DNA of 64,000 bases from Lysobacter gummosus (GTDB taxonomy: Bacteria; Pseudomonadota; Gammaproteobacteria; Xanthomonadales; Xanthomonadaceae). Shown here piece after piece: positions 34,363-42,267 of the stretch (the first letter of the stretch is position 1; each line of letters begins with the position of its first letter). Location: NCBI RefSeq assembly GCF_001442805.1, contig NZ_CP011131.1, positions 1,302,001 to 1,366,000 on the forward strand, given 5' to 3'. The position numbers were made by a program, and so were the translations under genes. The notes beneath the pieces are model-generated. The model was not told where the DNA came from, searched no databases, and worked only from the letters and a program-made list of their open reading frames with translations.

Positions 34363-34747
34363 CGCCATTTCTTGGTGCCGTTCCAATAGAGGCGCATTCA
34401 CCGAATGAGGTCCGGATAGAACCCCTCGAGGAACTTCGTCGGATTGCTCTAAGCACGAAATTCCGCTGGAAACCGACTGACGTCTCCGCGAGCCGCTCGG
34501 AGTTTTTCAACGGAATAGGTCGATAGCAGCCATTCGACCGCTTTAGCCATGATTATGCGGAGATGGATCTTTTTGCCGCACAAAACCCCCGACGTCGCAA
34601 GCACTGTCCGGCGTGCTGATGCTACACCGCTCGCGCGAAGCTGGCCGAAACCGCGATGAATCGCCGTGTTTCAGTGTGGGGCTCCCGGCAGAGGGGCAGC
34701 GGTGGCGAGTGGCATCGAAGAGATTTGCCGCCGACTGGCTCAAGAGG
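34363..34747. other. Gap with an IS-end-like sequence
   Basis: There is no intact gene in this 385-base gap. A frame beginning upstream of 34362 and running to about 34520 reads as a plausible protein piece (S-P-N-E-V-R-I-E-P-L-E-E-L-R-R-I-A-L), perhaps the start of a lost partner gene. It runs into GAGTTTTTCAACGGAATAG (34500-34518), the 19-base sequence also present at the IS1182 remnant, consistent with past IS-mediated loss. The remainder shows nothing. Confidence 0.45.
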
Positions 34748-35035
34748 TCATTCCGTAATCAAGTGCGGTCGCCAGGTCCGTACGAGTCGCTCAAATTGTC
34801 GCGCATAGCCAAGTTTGTCCGGATGCCTTTGCACTTTCGCCACATAGATGATCAGCCTGAGCGCGCTGTCTCTAATGTTAGAGTCTAGGCACCACAGATC
34901 AGTTGGGTCGAATCCCCCGCATTCGTCTGCATTCCACCAAGACAATAGAAGGTTAGCAACACGGCGGCTCTGCCCCGTGTCGTTGCTCGCGACGTCGATT
35001 AACAGCTCCAAATCCTTCTTTATTTCGTCGTTCAC
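34748..35035 (-). CDS. DUF7673-family small protein
   Basis: A 95-residue product starting at a GTG (35035) behind GGAGGAAAAC. The family is recognised from C-G-G-F-D-P-T-D-L-W-C-L-D and the end P-D-K-L-G-Y-A-R-Q-F-E-R-L-V-R-T-W-R-P. Members are common on mobile elements and plasmids of proteobacteria, with no known function. Here the start lies inside the end of an upstream antitoxin-like fragment on the same strand, so the two were probably translated together. Confidence 0.85.
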   Translation of the reverse strand: MNDEIKKDLELLIDVASNDTGQSRRVANLLLSWWNADECGGFDPTDLWCLDSNIRDSALRLIIYVAKVQRHPDKLGYARQFERLVRTWRPHLITE

Positions 35036-35309
35036 GTTTTCCTCCGTTTGAATTTCTCAGCAGATCCGAATCGGTTCGCGGTCGAAGGTCGGGCGAGGCA
35101 ATCCACAGCGCAGCGTCTAATCCAATGCTTCCATCGCGTTCCCGCCGAAGTGCGGAGATGAGCTCACCGATCTGAGCCCGCGGAGCGCCGTCGCGGTCAA
35201 ATTGAAAGGCGGGGAACCAGAATTGCTCGCCATCCGAGGCGCCAAAGATCCTATTCGCAAGCCTCGCGTGAGTTGCGAGAGCCCCAGTGGCGGGCGAGCT
35301 CGAATCCAA
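34953..35309 (-). pseudogene. C-terminal part of an Xre/antitoxin-like protein
   Basis: The frame encodes L-A-N-R-I-F-G-A-S-D-G-E-Q-F-W-F-P-A-F-Q-F-D-R-D-G-A-P-R and then A-A-L-W-I-A-S-P-D, which is the characteristic 'LFPAFQF...G.P' C-terminal region of a family of Xre/DUF2384-neighbouring antitoxin-like proteins. Upstream in this frame there is no ATG; only a TTG at 35309 or an open frame back to about 35420 is available, so the N-terminal half appears missing. Overlap with the DUF7673 gene is 83 bases. I regard it as a decayed gene; low certainty. Confidence 0.45.
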
Positions 35310-35444
35310 TGCGCTACCTGCTGCCTGCTCGTATACCAGCAGCCATCGTTCATTGCCGTCAGATATCGCAGCATCTCGATAGCAAGCATGACGAACTCCA
35401 GCGAAGCCGATGGGGCAAAACCCTCTATTCCAATGCTACCGCGG

Positions 35445-36245
35445 TCAACCGGAATCGCGCTCACGCATCCCAGGCGCTGCATTGATGATCTGATCAATAA
35501 ACCAGCCGTTCTTGCACCGCACAACGCCAATGGCTTGGGATTCCTCGTACTTGGCCTTGTCAAGGTGCAGCCGCTTGCCGTCGACTTCGATCTCTACGAC
35601 AACATCTCCAGCGTCGGGGTGGGGGGTCTCGTGGAACAAGACACGCTCGTCCAGCTTCACCGTGCCGCAGGAAAGCTTCCTTCCCGCAGTGATCTGTTCA
35701 GAGAAGGGCTCTGCGGATTCGGTCCACTTCCTATTTTCGGGATAGAACCGGATGACTACTCTAGTGTGCGCACCCCCATCCGGCAGAGGAAGGTGCTTTG
35801 GCAGAATGCGGAACGCGTTGTTTCGACCCATGTTGTCTTTAACTACTTTGAATCCCATTCGCTGCCAGAAGGGTATTGAGCAGGATGGTTTGCACTGGAT
35901 ATGCAGGAGGCACTGATCGTCCCGCAACGCCAATTGCACGCAGTGTTCGACCATTTTCCGGCCTATGCCGCGGCCTCGATAGTCGTACTTAACCTGTAAG
36001 ATTCCCGAGTGGAGCAGGCGGCCGAGTTGAAACGCCACAGGGAGTCCAGTGGCCCCGTCGATATATACGAGCAGTTCCCCATCACGATCCGACCGCTCGA
36101 TGATTGACCAGTTGCATAGAAAGTTGCCAGGAACGCTCTGAGCTTCTTCTTCCTCAAGCCATTGGCGAATCGCCTTGATATCCGTCGCCCGCGACCGCCT
36201 GATCGATGACCGCTGGCGCAACTTGGGCCGTCCTGCGTTTGTCAT
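35445..36245 (-). CDS. GNAT N-acetyltransferase with an unusual C-terminal domain
   Basis: Taking the ATG at 36245, the product is 266 residues. The N-terminal 150 residues are a GNAT domain: R-S-R-A-T-D-I-K-A-I-R-Q-W-L near the start, V-K-Y-D-Y-R-G-R-G-I-G-R-K-M-V-E-H as the acetyl-CoA loop, and P-F-W-Q-R-M-G-F-K-V. The remaining ~110 residues (from about R-V-V-I-R-F-Y-P-E-N) form a separate beta-rich domain that I cannot assign. It is divergent from the 36295 gene with 50 bases between the starts, so the two may form a functional pair. Confidence 0.82.
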   Translation of the reverse strand: MTNAGRPKLRQRSSIRRSRATDIKAIRQWLEEEEAQSVPGNFLCNWSIIERSDRDGELLVYIDGATGLPVAFQLGRLLHSGILQVKYDYRGRGIGRKMVEHCVQLALRDDQCLLHIQCKPSCSIPFWQRMGFKVVKDNMGRNNAFRILPKHLPLPDGGAHTRVVIRFYPENRKWTESAEPFSEQITAGRKLSCGTVKLDERVLFHETPHPDAGDVVVEIEVDGKRLHLDKAKYEESQAIGVVRCKNGWFIDQIINAAPGMRERDSG

Positions 36246-36294
36246 GAGTGTGTCCGTGTATAAGCGAACATCAATTCTGTAGGTGAGACAGTAA

Positions 36295-36840
36295 ATGTCA
36301 AAGACGGTTTGGCTGCTCGGCACGCGGCACGATTTTCACGGGCTCGCACCAGCATGGATTCCAACCCATGTGCGCGAATTTGTGAACCGATGCGCGGAGA
36401 TTGTCTCGGAGTTTGGATTGACGGCCGTAGGTGAGGAGGCGTCTCAGGAGTCGATTGGCGCGTTTGCTAAGGATGCGTTCGGAGGAAGCTCGGCGCTCGG
36501 GCAGTGGTGCGATTCGCGGGGGCTTCATTATCTGGCGTTTGACCTGACTGACGAAGAATGCATTCGCCTTGGCATACCAGACAGTCTCTCTTCGAAGCGA
36601 GCCGAGAATGAGGGCGACATGGACTTGGCCCAGCGCCTCAGCGCAGAACGCTTCAATGAGCGTGAAGTGGAATGGATACGGCGACTCAGCCTGCTGGATT
36701 CGCCTTCCTTGCTAGTTCTAGGGGCGTGGCATGTCGCCAGCATGCAAGAGAAGCTCGCCGCAGACGGCTGGGATGTAAGCGTTGTTGACGACAACTGGAC
36801 GCCAAGTGACGCTCTGTCGAACGATATCGGAAATGGCTAA
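36295..36840 (+). CDS. TIKI/TraB-like putative metal-dependent hydrolase
   Basis: The 181-residue protein begins W-L-L-G-T-R-H-D-F-H and has V-G-E-E-A-S near residue 45 and L-L-V-L-G-A-W-H-V-A-S-M near residue 142. The spacing of G-T-x-H, E-E and G-x-x-H is that of the TIKI/TraB/ChaN-like superfamily, in which these residues bind metal. It has no signal peptide. Similar compact proteins occur beside restriction and defence genes, but their activity is unknown. The superfamily assignment is by motif only. Confidence 0.62.
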   Translation: MSKTVWLLGTRHDFHGLAPAWIPTHVREFVNRCAEIVSEFGLTAVGEEASQESIGAFAKDAFGGSSALGQWCDSRGLHYLAFDLTDEECIRLGIPDSLSSKRAENEGDMDLAQRLSAERFNEREVEWIRRLSLLDSPSLLVLGAWHVASMQEKLAADGWDVSVVDDNWTPSDALSNDIGNG

Positions 36841-36940
36841 GTGGATTTAGTCTCACTGATCAGCGCACCGAGTTGGTGTTCTCAGAACAGGGACGGCCAC
36901 GATGGAGAGGTCGCGACGACGCAAGAAGCCGACAGAGCCT

Positions 36941-37690
36941 CTAGGTAGCGAGAATAGCGTCTGCCATATCGTCCAAACGGATCTTGATTCGGCGCCACCC
37001 CGGCAGGTGCATGTCTAGCAACCGATAGAACCTCGCTCCATGGTTATGCTCTTTCAGGTGGCAAAGCTCGTGCGTAAGCACGTAGTCAATGCACTGCTTC
37101 GGAGCCCGAACCAAATCCGGATTAAGCGTGATTCGACCTCGTGGCGAACAACTCCCCCATTGCACCTTCATCGCCCTAAACGATACAGGTGGCATCACCT
37201 TCACCCATCGCAACTGCTTGGAAACCTCTGCAAGCCGATCTGCCAGGACAGATCTTGCGCGGTTTCGATACCAATCATGCAGGGCCTTCTTTACCGATGC
37301 TGGCGAACTGTCAACGGTACTGACTTCAATGTACCCGCCCCGAATTCGAACAGACCTAGCGTTCGACTCCCCTATAACTTTCAAGCGATATCGGCGGCCG
37401 AGGTAGTAGATCGTCTCTCCGCTCACATACTCCCTTGTTGTAGCGAGCCTCAGTCGATCTTCAATCTCAGATAGGCGCTTGTAGATCCAGGTCACACGCC
37501 TCATTGCTGCGAGCCTGATCTCCGAATCGGAAGCAAGAGCAGGGGCATCTATCAGTACTCGTCCGCTAGGCTCAATGTGAATTGAAATGCTGCCCTTCGT
37601 ACGCGAGTCGGATCGACGAACCGCACATCTAATCCTGTGCTCTCCATACCGGAGGGCCAGACTCGACCGAGATTCTTGGGAATGTTTCAT
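36941..37690 (-). CDS. YgjP/SprT-like zinc metallopeptidase of the restriction operon
   Basis: A 249-residue YgjP-type (DUF45) metallopeptidase. The zinc site is H-E-L-C-H-L-K-E-H-N-H (about residues 205-215), and upstream there are the family motifs K-V-Q-W-G-S-C-S-P-R-G-R-I-T-L-N and Y-V-L-T-H. The final gene of the type I restriction operon: its start overlaps the hsdR stop by four bases (ATGA). YgjP-like genes are a recurrent partner of hsdR, but what they cleave is not known; regulation of the restriction subunit by proteolysis is a reasonable guess. Confidence 0.88.
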   Translation of the reverse strand: MKHSQESRSSLALRYGEHRIRCAVRRSDSRTKGSISIHIEPSGRVLIDAPALASDSEIRLAAMRRVTWIYKRLSEIEDRLRLATTREYVSGETIYYLGRRYRLKVIGESNARSVRIRGGYIEVSTVDSSPASVKKALHDWYRNRARSVLADRLAEVSKQLRWVKVMPPVSFRAMKVQWGSCSPRGRITLNPDLVRAPKQCIDYVLTHELCHLKEHNHGARFYRLLDMHLPGWRRIKIRLDDMADAILAT

Positions 37691-40600
37691 TCGCGGCTAA
37701 GCCCAACCCTGGTGATCTGAATGATCTGCTCGACCGCCGATCGCGCATGGTCCAGTCCTATCCGCGGAAAAAGGTCCGGCAACAGCTTCTTGCGAATCGC
37801 CGCCTCGATGCTCTGCGGATTCAGCGAGTTCTCTGCGACGGCATCGCGCACCACTTTGTCGATCGCGAAGGAGAGATCAATGAACTGGTTCCTGTCGGAC
37901 TCTGGCATGGCCTCGATCACGTCCTCGCCCAGCGTCATCCGGATAACCCCGTAGTACGCCTTAGCTGGTCGATTCCCATCAAACCTGTTGGGGATGCCTG
38001 GAGTTTCAAGACTTTCCAAGCGGTCCGCGAACTTCTTGAACAATGCGTACTGCTTCAAAGGGTGTTCGAACATCGCCTCAGCCTCGGCGATAGCCTGTTT
38101 CAGCAATTCACCGAAGACTGTCTGCGCATACGGATCAGTCGCAAGGTCCTGCTCAATGGTCCTGCGCACGCGGGTTCGAATGATGTCGGTTTCGTTGCGG
38201 GTCTTGTCCTCGGACCATGTCTCCGGATCCTCAGCCTGCCCTAGCTGATGCACCACATACACACCTTCGGGCTCGCGCACTTCCTTGCCAATGACCTGCT
38301 TGTCCACCAGCCGTCTGATCTGCTCCTCGTAGACGCTGTAGTCCACAGTCTCCATCGCGTCGCGACGAGCGATCTTGCGCAGGTCAGAGAAGAAACGCAG
38401 GTCATCTTTGTAGCGGCGGATCAGGTCCTCGGAGAAGCTGCGGTCCTCGAAGAAGTTGCGCGAAGACAAAGCAGTCTGCAGGCACAGGCCAAACTCGGTC
38501 AGCGCCGCATAGAAGTCGTCGCGCAGCTTCTGGCGCTCGTCATATTCCTCGCCCTCGCCGTCGGAGACGAACCGCGGGCTCAGCACCTGGCGGTACTGCT
38601 CTGTGTCCTTGCGGTTGGCCACGCCTCTGAAGAACGACCACAACCTATCGTGCAGTCCCGGCAGCTGCTTGTACTCCGTGCTGAAAGACTGGTAGAGCCC
38701 TTCAATATCAGCGATGTCAAACCCACCCTGGGTTCGCGACTCCAAGTCTTGGTAGGCACGGACGGCGGTATCCAACTCTTCCAGGATTCCGCGATAGTCC
38801 ACCAACACGCCGTAGCGCTTGGCGTCATGCAGACGATTGACCCGCGCCACAGCCTGAATCAGGTTGTGCCCCTTGAGCGGTTTGTCGATGTAGAGCACGG
38901 CATTGCGCGGTTCGTCGAAGCCGGTCAACAGCTTGTCGACGACGATCAACAAGTCCGGATCGCCGTCGCTGCCGAAGTTCTGCAGCACATCCTTCTCGTA
39001 CTGCTCCGGATCGAGCCTATGATCGATGATGGTCTGCTTCCACCATTTCTGCACCTCAGGCAGCGCATCTTCGTCCACCTCGCTATTGCCCTCGCGGGTG
39101 TCCGGGGCAGAGATCACCACAGCACTACTGACCAACCCGGTTTCATCGAGGGCACGTTTGTAGCGGATCGCGTCCTGCTTGCTGTCGGTTGCGACCTGCC
39201 CCTTCAGGCCGAGATCTAGTTGTTTGATGTTCTGGTCGAAGTGTGTAGCGATATCCCAGGCGATCAGTTCGATTCGGTTGGCGGCGCCATAGACGGCGCG
39301 CTTGCTGGCGAACTTCTTCTTCAGGTCCGAACTTTGCGCCTCGGATAGCCCAGCGGTGATCTTGTCGAACCAGCGGTTGACTGCTTCCTGATTGATGTCC
39401 AATTCCGGCACGCGCTCCTCGTATAGCAGCGGCGCTACCGTCTCGTCCTCAACCGCCCGCTGCATCGAATACGCGTGAACTATCGGGCCGAACTTGTTGG
39501 AAGTCTTTTCGTCCTTCAGCAACGGGGTGCCGGTAAAAGCGATGTAGGCGGCTTTCGGCAATGCCTTCCGCATGCGCTCATGAGTCTCGCCACCGTGGCT
39601 GCGGTGACCTTCATCCACCAGGACAATCAGATTTGGCGAATCATTACGGCATTCCGGCAACTTGGATGCCGTGTTGAACTTCTGCACCAGCGAGAAGGTG
39701 ATGCGTTCGCTGCCGTGACCGATGCGCTTGGCTAGATCGCGACCGGTGGTTGCCTTGCTGCGCTCGCCCTCCTTCTTGGTCGCGACCGATGAACCGAACG
39801 CGCCGCCGGTGATGAAGTTGCGCGAGAGTTGGGTCTCCAGGTCGATGCGGTCGGTCACAACCACTACCCGGCACTCTTTCAAGGCGTCCTCGAGTAGCAG
39901 TGCCTTGCTCAAGAACACCATCGTGAAACTCTTGCCCGAACCGGTGGTGTGCCAGAGCACGCCACCCTCGCGGCCGCCGTCGGGACGGAGCTGGCGAATC
40001 CGCGCTAGTAGGGCGCGAATACCAAAGAACTGCTGGTAGCGCGCCACCACCTTGCCGACCTTGCGATCGAACAGCACGAAACCGCGCAGCATTTCCAGCA
40101 TCCGCCCTGGCGTCAGCAAGCCAGCCAGCAGGCGATCCTGATCCGTGGGCAACATGGGTTGCGACCACAAGGACGCGAAGTAGGCCCGCAGTCGCGGCGG
40201 CTTGTCGTGGAATAGCGCGTCTTGCGTGGCCGCCGGCAGGATGCGGTTCTTGAGCATGGACAGCTGCGCGTCGTCGAATTGTTCCTCTCGCCAGCGTGCC
40301 CAGAACTTGGCCGCAGTATGAGTAGTGCCATAGCGGCCATCGGTCTGGCTGATCGACAACAGCAGTTGCGCGTAGGCGTACAACTGCGGAATCTCATCCT
40401 GGCGCTGGTTGCGCAGGTGCTGGCTAATGCCCTCGACCACCATGGCTTTGCCGCCATGCCCGGATTCCGGACGCTTGGCCTCGATCACCATCAGTGGAAG
40501 ACCGTTGACATAGCCCACGATGTCCGGCGTGCGGTGGTGCGTGCCGTGCATGGACAGTACATCGCACTCTTCAGTCACATCCCACAGGTTGGCGGCCGGA

Positions 40601-40983
40601 TCGACCCAGTCGATGATCGGAATGGTGGGCTGGTGCTTCTTGCCGTCGGGCATGAACTCGGTAACGGTGATGCCGAATGCCAGCTTGGCGTACAAGTGTT
40701 CGTTAGCAGCAAGCAGACCCTCGCCCAGCGGCAGTGCCGAAAGTTCACGCACGATCTGGTCGATTGCGCTAGGCGACAGCGGATAGCGCTCGCCCTTGTA
40801 GTCGAAGCGTCGCTGCTGCAGGACTTCGATCAGACGCGGCTTCAGCAGCACCTCGCGGGTACCGCCGCGTAGCGCCAGACAATCAGCGACACCGAGGTAG
40901 TGCCAACCGAGGTTGACCAACAAGTGCAGTGCGGGTAGTTGTGCGCTGACCTGCTCGCGGGTATCGGGGGCGCTATCGTTCAT
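37687..40983 (-). CDS. hsdR: Type I restriction enzyme, R subunit
   Basis: The 1098-residue HsdR contains an N-terminal nuclease domain with P-D-I-V-G-Y-V-N-G-L-P-L-M-V-I-E-A-K (around residues 153-170; catalytic D, E and K), then the superfamily-2 translocase with Walker A H-T-T-G-S-G-K-S-F-T, Walker B D-E-G-H-R-S-H, F-T-G-T-P-L and the C-terminal R-V-N-R-L-H motif VI, and a C-terminal assembly region. All active-site motifs look intact. With two HsdM and HsdS it would translocate unmethylated DNA and cut at a distance. It overlaps hsdS by four bases upstream and the YgjP-like gene by four bases downstream. Confidence 0.96.
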   Translation of the reverse strand: MNDSAPDTREQVSAQLPALHLLVNLGWHYLGVADCLALRGGTREVLLKPRLIEVLQQRRFDYKGERYPLSPSAIDQIVRELSALPLGEGLLAANEHLYAKLAFGITVTEFMPDGKKHQPTIPIIDWVDPAANLWDVTEECDVLSMHGTHHRTPDIVGYVNGLPLMVIEAKRPESGHGGKAMVVEGISQHLRNQRQDEIPQLYAYAQLLLSISQTDGRYGTTHTAAKFWARWREEQFDDAQLSMLKNRILPAATQDALFHDKPPRLRAYFASLWSQPMLPTDQDRLLAGLLTPGRMLEMLRGFVLFDRKVGKVVARYQQFFGIRALLARIRQLRPDGGREGGVLWHTTGSGKSFTMVFLSKALLLEDALKECRVVVVTDRIDLETQLSRNFITGGAFGSSVATKKEGERSKATTGRDLAKRIGHGSERITFSLVQKFNTASKLPECRNDSPNLIVLVDEGHRSHGGETHERMRKALPKAAYIAFTGTPLLKDEKTSNKFGPIVHAYSMQRAVEDETVAPLLYEERVPELDINQEAVNRWFDKITAGLSEAQSSDLKKKFASKRAVYGAANRIELIAWDIATHFDQNIKQLDLGLKGQVATDSKQDAIRYKRALDETGLVSSAVVISAPDTREGNSEVDEDALPEVQKWWKQTIIDHRLDPEQYEKDVLQNFGSDGDPDLLIVVDKLLTGFDEPRNAVLYIDKPLKGHNLIQAVARVNRLHDAKRYGVLVDYRGILEELDTAVRAYQDLESRTQGGFDIADIEGLYQSFSTEYKQLPGLHDRLWSFFRGVANRKDTEQYRQVLSPRFVSDGEGEEYDERQKLRDDFYAALTEFGLCLQTALSSRNFFEDRSFSEDLIRRYKDDLRFFSDLRKIARRDAMETVDYSVYEEQIRRLVDKQVIGKEVREPEGVYVVHQLGQAEDPETWSEDKTRNETDIIRTRVRRTIEQDLATDPYAQTVFGELLKQAIAEAEAMFEHPLKQYALFKKFADRLESLETPGIPNRFDGNRPAKAYYGVIRMTLGEDVIEAMPESDRNQFIDLSFAIDKVVRDAVAENSLNPQSIEAAIRKKLLPDLFPRIGLDHARSAVEQIIQITRVGLSRE

Positions 40984-42191
40984 GCGGACTCAGCCTCAAG
41001 CAACTCGTCCGTTGGAGTGCCTCGCTTGCCGCCAAGAAGCCTTTGCATCAAGGCGAATTTCTCGCTCTTAAGTGACGAAATCTGCTCGGCATGCGCAAGC
41101 ACTTGCCGTTCACTTGTATCGAGCAAAGCCGCAATCCTTCTCTGCTCTTCGATAGCAGGCACATGAATGTGCAACTTCATTAGCTGCGGTTTGGACAGAT
41201 TAAAACGTGTGTATCCCTGTGCGATCTGATCGAGACTTCGACGCAGCGCAGGCCCCCTAAACAGGAACCTGGCGAATTCGGGCAGTAGCACGCTGAAATT
41301 GTGCAGCCGGAAGCCAACGCAGAAACTATTTAGGTAAAGCTCTTCAACTTCCTCTAACAGAACAGAAGCCGTGCCTAACTCTTCCGGAGTTTCCGATGAT
41401 GCCGTGAAGAAGATATCGCCATATCGGCAGGCATTCTGAGCTTCCCCCTTTCGGACGTCGACCAGGTCAAGTGCCGTCAAATCTATCTTGCTATTCGCAA
41501 ATATATTGGCGTACGGAACAAACGGCTTCCCGTGACCGAAGTCTTCGCGTGACTTTCCCGACAATCCTCCATAAGTTCCCCCAATTGCTCCAAGCCGCAC
41601 CGAAGCCCACTCAGACTCGAAACCGGGCAGACGCTGACGGCCAACTGTAAGGTCAGCAAGAATCTTCTTATGGAGGTCCGTTTGTAGCGAAAATAGGCGC
41701 TCGGTGGCGCTGATGGCCTGATCCCATTCTGACAAAAGACGGGCCGTGCGCATTTGCACAGGAAGGGCCGGAATGCTCACCGGAATGCGCATGAAATCGT
41801 CTGGATAGAGTCGCAGGCGATCGTCTGTCAGACCATATGAGTACGCCCAGAATAGGTAGCTCATACGCGGCGTCTTGAAAAGGTATGACGCGTACAGCGG
41901 ATCCACATCTGCCCGTGGCTTTAGGACCACATATGCTGGGCTAACAAGCCCTTCGCGGTCAGCCAGCCCAAAGGCGCCTTGCCACATCCGCATGGTGTTG
42001 TATGCGATGTCTCCGGGCTTGACGAGAAGATGTTCTTTCGCGGATAGGTTGGTTTCCTGCTTGCGCTCGAGTTGCTCCCGATCGACCAGCCCGTCGTTCA
42101 TGGTTACCGAGAACAGCGGCAATCCTGGCCGCCCTCTTTCCCGTCGGCTCTCGAATAGGTCACCAAGTCGGCAGTTGCCCTGATAAATCAC
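40980..42191 (-). CDS. hsdS: Type I restriction-modification specificity subunit
   Basis: The 403-residue HsdS has two target-recognition domains, each followed by a conserved helical spacer: the first spacer near residue 170 (L-P-V-Q-M-R-T-A-R-L-L-S-E-W-D-Q-A-I) and the second near 355 (H-V-P-A-I-E-E-Q-R-R-I-A-A-L-L-D-T-S-E). It recognises a bipartite DNA sequence that cannot be predicted here. It lies 76 bases downstream of hsdM and overlaps hsdR. A second, half-size S-type gene sits at the head of the operon. Confidence 0.94.
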   Translation of the reverse strand: MIYQGNCRLGDLFESRRERGRPGLPLFSVTMNDGLVDREQLERKQETNLSAKEHLLVKPGDIAYNTMRMWQGAFGLADREGLVSPAYVVLKPRADVDPLYASYLFKTPRMSYLFWAYSYGLTDDRLRLYPDDFMRIPVSIPALPVQMRTARLLSEWDQAISATERLFSLQTDLHKKILADLTVGRQRLPGFESEWASVRLGAIGGTYGGLSGKSREDFGHGKPFVPYANIFANSKIDLTALDLVDVRKGEAQNACRYGDIFFTASSETPEELGTASVLLEEVEELYLNSFCVGFRLHNFSVLLPEFARFLFRGPALRRSLDQIAQGYTRFNLSKPQLMKLHIHVPAIEEQRRIAALLDTSERQVLAHAEQISSLKSEKFALMQRLLGGKRGTPTDELLEAESA

Positions 42192-42267
42192 TCAGGCCCT
42201 CCTATCTTTCGAACAAGCCATTGACGAAGCTTCCTGATCCATCGGCGACAACTGGGTAGTGAGGCAC

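Noticed and set aside
34200-34520. RES-domain toxin after the antitoxin-like gene
   Set aside because: No frame gives the R-x-Y/G-G-R-W-N-x-x-G RES motif; only a short unidentified piece remains.
34613-34888. Plus-strand frame opposite the DUF7673 gene
   Set aside because: DUF7673 similarity on the minus strand is clear, with its own GGAGG and GTG start; this frame is its shadow.
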